This document shows positions 1 to 6,159 of a stretch of DNA of 7,337 nucleotides, one piece after another. The number at the start of each line of letters is the position of its first letter. Within the stretch, counting starts at the first letter, position 1. The DNA is from Clostridia bacterium (GTDB lineage Bacteria; Bacillota; Clostridia; Oscillospirales; CAG-272). The notes under the pieces were generated by a model. It worked only from the letters and a program-made list of their open reading frames with translations, was not told the DNA's origin and did no database searches. The stretch is taken from assembly GCA_017395715.1 (NCBI GenBank), contig JAFQNZ010000246.1:1-7337 (forward strand), read 5' to 3'. The position numbers were made by a program, and so were the translations under genes.

Positions 1-240
1 CTCTTCTTTTTCGAGTTCTTCTCGGCGCGCATCTATACCGTCTTTTTTTAGTCCTAATAATTCATCAGCTGAAACGTGAAGCAATTTCGTCAAAGGACCA
101 ATCAACGAAAGATCGGGACTTGATAATCCACACTCCCATTTTGAAACTGCTTGATAGGACACGCAAAGATAGTCCGCAAGCTTCTCCTGTGTCAAATCAT
201 TCTTTTTTCGTAATTCTTTAATTTTTTCGCCTATTGTCAT
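1..240 (-). CDS. XRE-family helix-turn-helix transcriptional regulator, N-terminal part
   Basis: The reading frame starts at the ATG at 238-240 and runs off the left edge, giving 80 visible residues beginning MTIGEKIKELRKKNDLTQEK. Residues about 5-58 form a Cro/C1-type HTH: the LRKKNDLTQEKLADYL segment, then the recognition-helix region with VSYQAVSKWECG, then a DELLGL end typical of clostridial XRE regulators. After residue 62 the chain turns into a charged helix (ARREELEKEE), probably a linker to a missing C-terminal domain. The start is supported by AGAGGTG (rc) about 7 nt upstream and by a good promoter. Family knowledge says such proteins bind palindromic operators as dimers; the target here is unknown. 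It is transcribed away from polA and shares no operon with anything visible. Confidence 0.9.
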   Translation of the reverse strand, partial: MTIGEKIKELRKKNDLTQEKLADYLCVSYQAVSKWECGLSSPDLSLIGPLTKLLHVSADELLGLKKDGIDARREELEKEE

Positions 241-264
241 TAGAATCACCTCTTGAAATTTATT

Positions 265-276
265 GAATCCGGATTC
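265..276. promoter_or_regulatory. Palindromic candidate operator, GAATCCGGATTC
   Basis: A perfect 12-bp palindrome (GAATCC/GGATTC) lies directly after the -10 box of the XRE gene, at or just past the predicted +1. A dimeric HTH protein bound there would block transcription, so autorepression by the neighbouring regulator is a reasonable inference. No second copy was noticed elsewhere in the window. Confidence 0.4.
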
Positions 277-283
277 TGATATT

Positions 284-312
284 ATTATAACACACATCAA
301 ATGCCAAAACAA
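284..312 (-). promoter_or_regulatory. Promoter of the XRE regulator gene
   Basis: Read on the minus strand there is TTGTTT (307-312) as -35, a 17-bp spacer, and a perfect TATAAT (284-289) as -10. The predicted transcription start is near 277, leaving a leader of roughly 37 nt that contains the ribosome site. This is a sigma-A-type arrangement. Confidence 0.75.
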
Positions 313-489
313 TAACTTGTTTTTTGAGTGACAGCACAACCTGCGGTTGAGTCTTTATATAATAAGGGCGACCTGCTTTATCGTAGGTACACCAAGAGGC
401 TCCTTTGGGTGTTGATTGTGCGAATACAGGTAGGGCTGTACACCTGCTCCCGCCGCAGGGCAAACAATCTTGGCGAAACAAAAATTGTT

Positions 490-519
490 TGTGTAGGGGC
501 GACCCTGCGTGGTCGCCCG
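490..519 (+). repeat. GC-rich palindromic repeat, copy A (REP/BIME-like)
   Basis: This 30-bp unit is repeated perfectly, in inverted orientation, at 600-629. Each copy is itself a hairpin: GGGCGACC, a loop CTGCGT, then GGTCGCCC (stem 8 bp, at 497-518 here). Both copies are preceded on the same strand by an 11-bp AATTGTTTGTG (483-493 and 588-598). From memory, similar GTAGGGGCGACC-type palindromes are common between genes in clostridial genomes; I could not check this. The function may be mRNA end protection, weak termination, or simply a non-autonomous mobile unit. Confidence 0.75.
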
Positions 520-599
520 GCAAAAAACGATTGTACATGACAAGATTTGTTTGTTTGTATTAGAGTGATCAAATTGGGTTTCGATATAATTGTTTGTGA

Positions 600-629
600 C
601 GGGCGACCACGCAGGGTCGCCCCTACACA
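600..629 (-). repeat. GC-rich palindromic repeat, copy B (inverted relative to copy A)
   Basis: It is the exact reverse complement of the unit at 490-519, with the internal hairpin GGGCGACC/GGTCGCCC at 601-622. With copy A it frames an 80-bp AT-rich centre (520-599), so the 140-bp block 490-629 could fold as one long 30-bp-stem cruciform or as two separate hairpins. No clear target-site duplication flanks the block. Confidence 0.75.
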
Positions 630-725
630 GGATTTGTTTTTCACCTAACAAAGGGGAACTTTGCTGGGGTGTTTTGGTATTTGCGGCATGATTAGATACT
701 TTTTTCAACTTCTTGCAAAAAAGAT

Positions 726-754
726 TTGCGAAATCGTAAAAGCTGTGTTATACT
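726..754 (+). promoter_or_regulatory. polA promoter (extended -10)
   Basis: TTGCGA (726-731) as -35, 17-bp spacer, TATACT (749-754) as -10, with a TG dinucleotide one base upstream (extended -10: TGTTATACT). Predicted start is near 761, giving a leader of about 30 nt before the polA ATG. Confidence 0.65.
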
Positions 755-791
755 GTATAAAGAATGATTTCCCAAAGAAAAGGAAAACTGT

Positions 792-3305
792 ATGAAAACA
801 TTACTTGTGATTGACGGCAACAGCATATTGAATCGCCAATTTTACGGCATCCGTCCGCTTTCTACCAAAAACGGACTGTTTACCAACGCGGTGTTTGGCT
901 TTACGAAGGTGCTCCTCTCGCAGATGGAAAAGCTCTCGCCCGATTACGTGGCGGTGGCGTTTGACTTAAAGGAAAAGACCTTCCGCCACAAAGAATACGA
1001 TGCCTACAAGGCGGGCAGACACGCCATGCCTGAGGAGCTTGCCATGCAGTTTCCTTATGCCAAAAAGACGGTGGAAGCGCTTGGCGCTTCGGTTTTGTCG
1101 CTTGCAGGCTACGAGGCAGACGATATTCTCGGCACGCTGGCGAGAATGGCGGAACAATGCGAGGAAGAGACACACGCCTATCTTTTGACAGGGGACAAGG
1201 ACAGCTTACAGCTGATTTCGGACAAAACCACCGTGCTGCTTGCCGGCAATCACGAAGTGACAAGCTATACGCCCGAAGTGTTTTTTGAAAAATACGGCGT
1301 GCAGTCTTCGCAGTTTGTGGACGTGAAGGCGCTGATGGGAGATTCCTCCGACAACATCCCAGGCGTGCCCGGCATTGGCGAGAAGACGGCGCTCAAATTG
1401 ATTGCGGCAAACGGCGATCTTGATACCTTGTTTGCCGACGTTGATGCTTTGGGGCTGACTCCCTCGGTGACGAAAAAATTAAAAGAAGGCAAGGATTCAG
1501 CATTCCTTTCGCGCTTTCTTGCCAAGATCGAATGCGAAGCGCCGCTTGGACTTACGCTTTCGGATATTGCCTTAAAAAAGAAAAACAAAGAGGCGCTTGC
1601 CGCTTTGTTTTGCGAAATGGAATTTACCGCCTTTGATAAGCTTCTTGCCGATGAAGAGGGCGAAGAGACTGCGAAAGAAAGCTTGATTCCTGCCGCCACG
1701 CTTGTTTCGGTTGAGGCGCTCTCGATGGCTGCTCCCTATGTGCTGTACCCCCATGATGACAAAATTTACCTGTGTGACGGGGACGACCCTGCGCGTGGAT
1801 TCGTGATAGACAATGACTCTGACGAAACGCTTGCGGCGATTTTGACCGCCGCCAAGGGGGCGTGCATCGTGTGGGACAGCAAGGCACTCTACCACCGCCT
1901 TGGAGCAAGCTTGGCAATTGATTTTGATCTGCTTCTTGCCGCGTATGTGCTTGACGCGGGCGCACCGTCTTACGACCCTGCAAGACTTTCTCTCGGCTAT
2001 CTCGGTGAGCCTATGGCGGCAGAGAATCCCGCCTACACGCTTTACCGCCTCAGTATAGCCTTGAAACAAAAGCTTTCGGAAGAGGGTAGCGAAGAACTCT
2101 ACCGTAGTATCGAAGCGCCGCTTGCCGAAGTGCTTTTCAAGATGGAAAAGCGCGGTTTTATGGTGGACCTTCCCATGCTGGAGGCGTTCTCACTCACTCT
2201 TGACATTGCCATTAACACCTATATGGAAGACATTTACGCTCACGCGGGCAAAAAGTTTAACATCAACTCGCCCAAACAGCTTGGCGTGGTGTTTTTTGAA
2301 GACTTGGGGCTTCCCGTCTTAAAAAAGACCAAAAGCGGCTATTCGACAGACGCCGAGGTGCTGGAAAAGCTTCGCCCCTACCACCCGATCATTGACCTTG
2401 TGACCGATTACCGCCAGGCGGTGAAGTTCAAAGCGACTTACGCCGACGCGCTTGCCAAGGTTGCCGACGAAAAGGGCAGGGTGCATACCTCCTTCAATCA
2501 GACTGTGACGGCGACAGGCAGACTTTCTTCCACCGAGCCGAATTTACAAAACATTCCCGTGCGCACCCCGCTTGGCAAAGAGCTGCGCCGCGCCTTTCGC
2601 GCCAAAGATGGCTATCTTCTCGTGGATGCCGACTACTCGCAGATCGAGCTTCGCATTCTTGCCGCGCTCTCGGGGGATGAGAGAATGATCGAAGCCTTCA
2701 AGAGTGGGGTGGACATTCACGCGGTGACGGCATCGCAGGTGTTTGACATTCCGCTGGAAGACGTCACGCCCGAGCTTCGTAGCCGCGCGAAAGCGGTCAA
2801 TTTCGGTATTGTGTACGGTATTGGCGCCTTTTCGCTCGCGGGGGACATCGGCGTTTCGATGAAAGAAGCCTCGCAGTATATCAAGAATTATAAAGACACT
2901 TACCAAAAGGTGGATGAATACCTCAAAAAGCTGATCGAGGACGGCAAGAGTCTTGGCTACGTCAGCACGCATTTTAACAGACGCCGTTATATTCCCGAGC
3001 TGACCGCCACCAAAGCAGTAACGCGTGCGTTTGGCGAGAGAGTTGCCATGAACAGCCCGATCCAAGGCACGGCGGCGGATGTGATTAAAGTCGCCATGCT
3101 CCGCGTGGAAGAAGCACTCGCAAGAGAGGGGCTTTCGGCAAAGCTCATCCTGCAGGTGCATGACGAGCTGATTGTGGAAGCACCCGAAGCGGAAGCCGAA
3201 CCTGCTGCCGCAATCGTCAAGCGCGAAATGGAGGGTGCGGTATCGTTTTCTGTGCCTCTCACGGTTGAGGTGTCTGTGGGTAAAACATGGTACGATTGTA
3301 AATAA
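792..3305 (+). CDS. polA: DNA polymerase I
   Basis: An 837-residue family-A polymerase that fills gaps and removes RNA primers in replication and repair. Residues 1-290 are the 5' nuclease, with LLVIDGN (4-10), GYEADDILG (106-114), LTGDKDSLQLI (132-142) and MGDSSDNIPGVPGIGEKTA (182-200). Residues about 300-410 match the 3'-5' exonuclease position, but the catalytic DxE motif and the other acidic residues are missing, so proofreading is not expected; this is known in Bacillus and Taq enzymes. The polymerase domain follows: TATGRLSSTEPNLQNIP (573-589), motif A VDADYSQIELR (611-621, D613), motif B with R663, K667, F671, Y675, and motif C QVHDELIVEAP (788-798, D791). The start has AAAGGA 7 nt upstream. 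It is a single-gene unit with its own promoter and terminator; F671 at the E. coli F762 position is as expected. Confidence 0.97.
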   Translation: MKTLLVIDGNSILNRQFYGIRPLSTKNGLFTNAVFGFTKVLLSQMEKLSPDYVAVAFDLKEKTFRHKEYDAYKAGRHAMPEELAMQFPYAKKTVEALGASVLSLAGYEADDILGTLARMAEQCEEETHAYLLTGDKDSLQLISDKTTVLLAGNHEVTSYTPEVFFEKYGVQSSQFVDVKALMGDSSDNIPGVPGIGEKTALKLIAANGDLDTLFADVDALGLTPSVTKKLKEGKDSAFLSRFLAKIECEAPLGLTLSDIALKKKNKEALAALFCEMEFTAFDKLLADEEGEETAKESLIPAATLVSVEALSMAAPYVLYPHDDKIYLCDGDDPARGFVIDNDSDETLAAILTAAKGACIVWDSKALYHRLGASLAIDFDLLLAAYVLDAGAPSYDPARLSLGYLGEPMAAENPAYTLYRLSIALKQKLSEEGSEELYRSIEAPLAEVLFKMEKRGFMVDLPMLEAFSLTLDIAINTYMEDIYAHAGKKFNINSPKQLGVVFFEDLGLPVLKKTKSGYSTDAEVLEKLRPYHPIIDLVTDYRQAVKFKATYADALAKVADEKGRVHTSFNQTVTATGRLSSTEPNLQNIPVRTPLGKELRRAFRAKDGYLLVDADYSQIELRILAALSGDERMIEAFKSGVDIHAVTASQVFDIPLEDVTPELRSRAKAVNFGIVYGIGAFSLAGDIGVSMKEASQYIKNYKDTYQKVDEYLKKLIEDGKSLGYVSTHFNRRRYIPELTATKAVTRAFGERVAMNSPIQGTAADVIKVAMLRVEEALAREGLSAKLILQVHDELIVEAPEAEAEPAAAIVKREMEGAVSFSVPLTVEVSVGKTWYDCK

Positions 3306-3311
3306 GAGAAA

Positions 3312-3340
3312 GGAGTTTCGCTTTGGCGAGACTCCTTTTT
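3312..3340 (+). terminator. Rho-independent terminator of polA
   Basis: GGAGTTTCGC (3312-3321), a TTTG loop, and GCGAGACTCC (3326-3335) form a 10-bp stem with one G-U pair, followed by TTTTT. The A-run before the stem can extend it against the T-run. It begins 6 nt after the polA stop. Confidence 0.9.
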
Positions 3341-3359
3341 GATATGGGTTTGATACCCG

Positions 3360-3548
3360 CCCGTGTCATCCTGAGCGGTGCGAAGCAGAGTCGAACTGCG
3401 AAGCAGTGCCGAACGAAGTGAAGTCAGGATCTCGGGCGGAGCTGCACTCTCGATATCGTAGATTCCGCGCTGCGCGCGCCCTCCTTAGGTCGGGTTCGAC
3501 TACGAAAACATCCCACCGGGATATTTTCTTCGCTCAGGATGACACGGG
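3360..3548. repeat. MITE-like element with 18-bp perfect terminal inverted repeats
   Basis: The ends, CCCGTGTCATCCTGAGCG (3360-3377) and its exact reverse complement (3531-3548), frame 153 bp without a credible gene. Inside are a tandem 18-bp direct repeat (TGCGAAGCAGAGTCGAAC at 3379-3396 and a copy with two changes at 3397-3414), a nested GTCGAAC/GTTCGAC pair (3390-3396, 3494-3500), and a hairpin GAAAACATCCC/GGGATATTTTC near 3503-3527. No target-site duplication is obvious. From memory, ends reading TGTCATCCTGAGCG are a widespread intergenic repeat in Firmicutes and metagenomic assemblies. It lies between the two converging terminators, where insertion would be harmless. A non-autonomous transposable element is the best guess. 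Confidence 0.65.
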
Positions 3549-3587
3549 AAACAAAACAGGAGACACACCTTATGTGAATCTCCTGTT
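3549..3587 (-). terminator. Rho-independent terminator of the cysE-cysS operon
   Basis: On the minus strand, AACAGGAGA (3579-3587) pairs perfectly with TCTCCTGTT (3555-3563), with a further CACA/TGTG pairing inside the loop, followed by a TTGTTT run ending next to the MITE-like element. The stem begins 10 nt past the end of cysS. Confidence 0.85.
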
Positions 3588-3597
3588 GTTTGTTATT

Positions 3598-5058
3598 TTA
3601 CTTTCTTTCCCATTTGGTGCCGCCGGGGATGTCGGTGAGGATGATGCCTTTTTCAAGAAGCTCGGCGCGGATGGCGTCGGCTCTTGCAAAATCCTTTGCC
3701 TTTTTGGCGGCAAGGCGCTCGGCAATGGCGGCTTCTACCATTTCGGCTTCGGGGTCGCCTGCGTGGGCGTTCGCTTCTGCAGCTTGCGCTTCTGCTTTTG
3801 CCTTGGCGGCGTCTTCTGCTTCCTTACGGCGGGCGTCTGCTTTGTCAAGAAGCGAGAGAGCAAGCACGGAATCCACAAGAGCAATGACAGCTCTCTTGGT
3901 GTTGCCGCTGACTTTTTCTTTTAAAATATTGTAAAGCAGGGTAATGCCCATGGCGGTGTTCAGGTCGTTGCCCACGGTGCGAATCATGTCGGCACGGTAT
4001 TTTTCCACCACAGCTTCGTCCACGTCACCCTCGGGGATGATCGAGGCGATGCGGTTGATCAGCTTGTTATATGCCTTTACGGCGTTGTCAAGACCCTCAA
4101 AGGAGAAGGTCAGGGGCTTTCTGTAGTGCGATTCGAGGCAGAAATAACGGTAAGCGAGCGGATCGTAGCCTTTCTTTTCAAGAAGCGAAACGGTTAAGAA
4201 TTCGCCTTTCGACTTACTCATCTTGCCGGTTTCGTCATTCAGATGATGCACGTGGAACCAATGCTTGCACCATGCGTGGCCGAGGTAGGCTTCGCTCTGC
4301 GCAATCTCGTTGGTGTGGTGGGGGAAGATGTTGTCAACGCCGCCGCAGTGAATGTCGAGATAGCCACCCTGGTTCTTCATCGAAATGCAGGAGCATTCGA
4401 TATGCCAGCCGGGGTAGCCGATGCCCCAAGGGGAATCCCATTTGAGCTCCTGTTCGTCGAACTTACTCTTGGTGAACCACAAAACGAAGTCGCACTTGTT
4501 GCGCTTGTTTTCGTCTTCCGAAACGTCGTCACGAACGCCGACCTTCAAGTCATCGGCGGCGTGAGAGGTGAGGGTATAGTATTCTTTGACCTTGGAGGTG
4601 TCGAAATAAATGTTGCCGCCTGCATGGTAGGCATAGCCTTTTTCAAGAAGGCTTTCGATCACAGCGATAAACTCATCGATGCAGGAGGTGGCGGGAACAA
4701 CCACCTCGGGGGTCTTGATGTTCAGTTTTTGGCAGTCAGCGAAAAAGGCTTCGCGGTAGAAGGCGGCAATTTCCATCACAGTCTTCTTTTCGCGCTTGGC
4801 GCCCTTGAGCATTTTGTCTTCTCCCGTGTCGGCATCACTTGTCAAGTGACCGACGTCGGTGATATTCATGACGCGGTGAACGGTGTTGCCTTCAAAGGTG
4901 AGGTAGCGCTCCAGCACGTCTTCCATCATATAGGTACGCAGGTTGCCGATGTGCGCAAAGTGGTAAACGGTGGGACCGCAGGTGTACATTTCCACGCGGC
5001 CTTCGGTGTGCGTGATGAAGGGATCGACCGTTTTTGTTAGAGTGTTATACAGTTTCAT
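3598..5058 (-). CDS. cysS: Cysteinyl-tRNA synthetase
   Basis: A 486-residue class I synthetase that charges tRNA-Cys with cysteine in the cytoplasm. The start is placed at the ATG at 5056-5058 (MKLYNTLTK), because this matches the family N-terminus; an upstream in-frame ATG at 5157 would add 33 basic residues lying inside cysE. Visible motifs are CGPTVYHFAHIGN (27-39, HIGH signature), WHIECSC (218-224), FPHHTNEIAQ (245-254) and KMSKS (279-283). By homology the zinc ligands are C27, C222, H247 and E251. A DALR-type helical domain follows, then an Ala/Glu/Lys-rich stretch at about 407-436, and the family C-terminus GIILTDIPGGTKW. An AAAGG sits 11 nt upstream, inside the end of cysE, and the stop of cysE is 7 nt before the start, so translational coupling is likely. 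Expression should follow the Cys T-box. Confidence 0.97.
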   Translation of the reverse strand: MKLYNTLTKTVDPFITHTEGRVEMYTCGPTVYHFAHIGNLRTYMMEDVLERYLTFEGNTVHRVMNITDVGHLTSDADTGEDKMLKGAKREKKTVMEIAAFYREAFFADCQKLNIKTPEVVVPATSCIDEFIAVIESLLEKGYAYHAGGNIYFDTSKVKEYYTLTSHAADDLKVGVRDDVSEDENKRNKCDFVLWFTKSKFDEQELKWDSPWGIGYPGWHIECSCISMKNQGGYLDIHCGGVDNIFPHHTNEIAQSEAYLGHAWCKHWFHVHHLNDETGKMSKSKGEFLTVSLLEKKGYDPLAYRYFCLESHYRKPLTFSFEGLDNAVKAYNKLINRIASIIPEGDVDEAVVEKYRADMIRTVGNDLNTAMGITLLYNILKEKVSGNTKRAVIALVDSVLALSLLDKADARRKEAEDAAKAKAEAQAAEANAHAGDPEAEMVEAAIAERLAAKKAKDFARADAIRAELLEKGIILTDIPGGTKWERK

Positions 5059-5065
5059 ATCGTAA

Positions 5066-5803
5066 TCAGCCTTTCTTTTTGCTTTGTGACTCTTTTTGTT
5101 GTTTCTTTTCTTGCAGCGCAGCGAGCAGCTTTTCTTTGGCGGCAAGCTGTTTTTCAAGCTTATCGATGCGCGCGTTCAGCTTGCACAGCTCTTGTGAGAC
5201 AGGGTCGGGGATATGGATCTGGTCAAGCGCGCTTGTTTTGACATTGCCGATGCGTACCACGCGCGCGGGAATGCCCACAGCGGTGGAGTTTTCGGGCACG
5301 GCATCGAGTACCACGGCACCTGCCGCGATCTTGGTACCTGAACCAACGGTGAAAGGACCGAGCACCTTGGCGCCCGCACCCACCATGACGTTGTTACCAA
5401 GAGTGGGGTGGCGTTTGCCCGCGTGCTTACCTGTTCCGCCGAGGGTTGCCCCTTGGTAAATGGTGCAGTTGTCGCCCACTTCGGCAGTTTCACCAATGAC
5501 CACGCCTGTGCCGTGGTCAATGAACACGCCCTTGCCGATCTTGGCGCCCGGGTGGATTTCTATGCCTGTGAAAAACTTCATCGATTGGCTGATGGCGCGG
5601 GCAGTGAAATGATAGCCTCTTTTGTGAAGAATGTGCGAGAGACGGTGTACCGTGACGGCGTGAAATCCCGAATAGAGAAGGGCAACTTCAAGATCGGATT
5701 TGGCGGCGGGGTCGCGGTCGCGGATCTGCTTGATATCGTAACGGATGGTGTCAATGCCCGAAAAGATGGCATCAAGGAGATCGGGTTTGGTTTCTTGTTT
5801 CAT
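5066..5803 (-). CDS. cysE: Serine O-acetyltransferase
   Basis: A 245-residue enzyme that transfers acetyl from acetyl-CoA to serine, giving O-acetylserine for cysteine synthesis. Residues 1-75 are the helical N-terminal part (with DLEVALLYSGFHAVTVHR), and residues about 80-190 form the left-handed hexapeptide beta-helix: GIEIHPGAKIGKG (80-92), FIDHGTGVVIGETA (94-107), TLGGTGK (120-126), then repeats to AVGIPARVV. H97 matches the catalytic His of E. coli CysE (H158) and E82 the acidic partner. After about residue 205 comes a Lys/Gln/Glu-rich probable coiled coil ending KKKG, so the C-terminal Ile that in E. coli docks into CysK is absent. AAGGAG lies 6 nt before the ATG. First gene of the cysE-cysS operon, under T-box control. 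Confidence 0.96.
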   Translation of the reverse strand: MKQETKPDLLDAIFSGIDTIRYDIKQIRDRDPAAKSDLEVALLYSGFHAVTVHRLSHILHKRGYHFTARAISQSMKFFTGIEIHPGAKIGKGVFIDHGTGVVIGETAEVGDNCTIYQGATLGGTGKHAGKRHPTLGNNVMVGAGAKVLGPFTVGSGTKIAAGAVVLDAVPENSTAVGIPARVVRIGNVKTSALDQIHIPDPVSQELCKLNARIDKLEKQLAAKEKLLAALQEKKQQKESQSKKKG

Positions 5804-5833
5804 GGGGTGCTCCTTTAGGAGAAAAATCGGTTG

Positions 5834-5896
5834 GGATTTGCCCTCTCACCCGCTGTGCGGGAGCTCTCCCGGCGGGCGAGCCGACAAGGGAAATCC
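5834..5896. repeat. Small palindromic element in the cysE leader
   Basis: About 63 bp, bounded by near-perfect inverted ends GGATTT-G-CCCT (5834-5844) and AGGGAAATCC (5887-5896), differing by one bulged base. It contains hairpin CCCGC-TGT-GCGGG (5849-5861) and GGGAG-CT-CTCCC (5859-5870), which share bases, so only one can form at a time. The GC content is far above its flanks. From memory this looks like the CCTCTCACCCGC/GGGAGCTCTCCC class of dispersed repeats in clostridial genomes. It is transcribed as part of the cysE mRNA leader, between the T-box terminator and the ribosome site. Confidence 0.6.
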
Positions 5897-5904
5897 TTCG
5901 TGGT

Positions 5905-5913
5905 ATTATAACA
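5905..5913 (-). promoter_or_regulatory. Possible secondary extended -10 promoter downstream of the T-box
   Basis: On the minus strand TGTTATAAT (extended -10 plus perfect TATAAT at 5905-5910) lies just after the T-box terminator. No acceptable -35 is found 16-18 bp upstream. If active it would give T-box-independent expression of cysE-cysS. Confidence 0.3.
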
Positions 5914-5924
5914 AAGCGAGAAAT

Positions 5925-5956
5925 AAAAAACGCCCTTGTGCTTAACACAAAGGCGT
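5925..5956 (-). terminator. T-box-controlled terminator of the cysE-cysS leader
   Basis: On the minus strand ACGCCTTTGTG (5946-5956), loop TTAAG, and CACAAGGGCGT (5930-5940) form an 11-bp stem with one G-U pair, followed by a T-run (5925-5930). Its 5' arm overlaps the 3' arm of the antiterminator, so the two structures exclude each other. Confidence 0.92.
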
Positions 5957-6152
5957 GGCAAAACGCGGTTCCACTTTGTTTGGTTCTTTTATGCCGGATA
6001 ACGGCGGCTTTTCCGTGCAGAGATACTCACTTTCCCCCTGCAGACTCACGGGCGCACAAAGTTTTTTGGCTTCTTGGGGCAGCTTTCAGCCTATGGCAAG
6101 CCCCTCTCTGGCAGAATCCGTTCTTGAAAACTTCTCTTCCGATCACAGTCGT
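5925..6152 (-). promoter_or_regulatory. Cysteine T-box riboswitch (tRNA-Cys-sensing leader)
   Basis: Stem I begins GACU (6147-6150) and closes with AGUC (6043-6046). Inside are AAGUUUU (6127-6133) paired with AAAACUU (6059-6065), a GGAUUCU/AGAAGCC helix, an AGAGA bulge and a GGGG/CCCC distal stem (6101-6104, 6076-6079). The specifier loop reads UGC (6054-6056), a Cys codon. Stem II is TGCAG/CTGCA (6038-6042, 6016-6020), with an AGTGAGTA segment. Stem III is GCCG/CGGC (6005-6008, 5993-5996). The conserved AAAGTGGAACCGCG is at 5964-5977. The antiterminator is ACAAAG (5974-5979) with CUUUGU (5947-5952), bulge UGGAACC, then GCG/CGC. The bulge reads UGGA, which can pair with the UCCA end of tRNA-Cys (discriminator U). 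Uncharged tRNA-Cys should stabilise the antiterminator and allow cysE-cysS transcription. Confidence 0.93.
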
Positions 6153-6159
6153 TAGTAGC

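Larger units (their letters stand above)
313..725. other. Gene-free intergenic region carrying palindromic repeats
   Basis: About 410 bp between the XRE promoter and the polA promoter. No frame here has a ribosome site plus a recognisable protein; the open frames overlap each other on both strands and read through the repeats. The visible content is two inverted copies of a 30-bp repeat (listed separately), a short AAACAA/TTGTTT hairpin at 476-490 abutting the first copy, and a degenerate GGGCGACCTGC at 366-376 that resembles the core of the repeat. Confidence 0.6.

Noticed and set aside
490..629. CRISPR array
   Set aside because: Only two copies, in inverted orientation and with different spacing rules from a CRISPR; no leader or cas genes.
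355..708. Minus-strand frame of 117 codons before polA
   Set aside because: It reads through both copies of the palindromic repeat, giving mirrored peptide segments, and lacks a ribosome site.
2544..3161. Minus-strand open frame (205 codons) opposite polA
   Set aside because: It covers the conserved polymerase motifs A to C in antisense; the protein has no family features.
4243..5040. Long plus-strand open frame (265 codons) opposite cysS
   Set aside because: It is exactly antisense to highly conserved CysS motifs, has no ribosome site and no recognisable domain; it arises from the codon use of cysS.
5059..5157. Upstream in-frame ATG giving a 519-residue CysS
   Set aside because: The extra 33 residues are encoded inside the end of cysE, are highly basic and do not match the family; MKLYNTLTK is the usual N-terminus.
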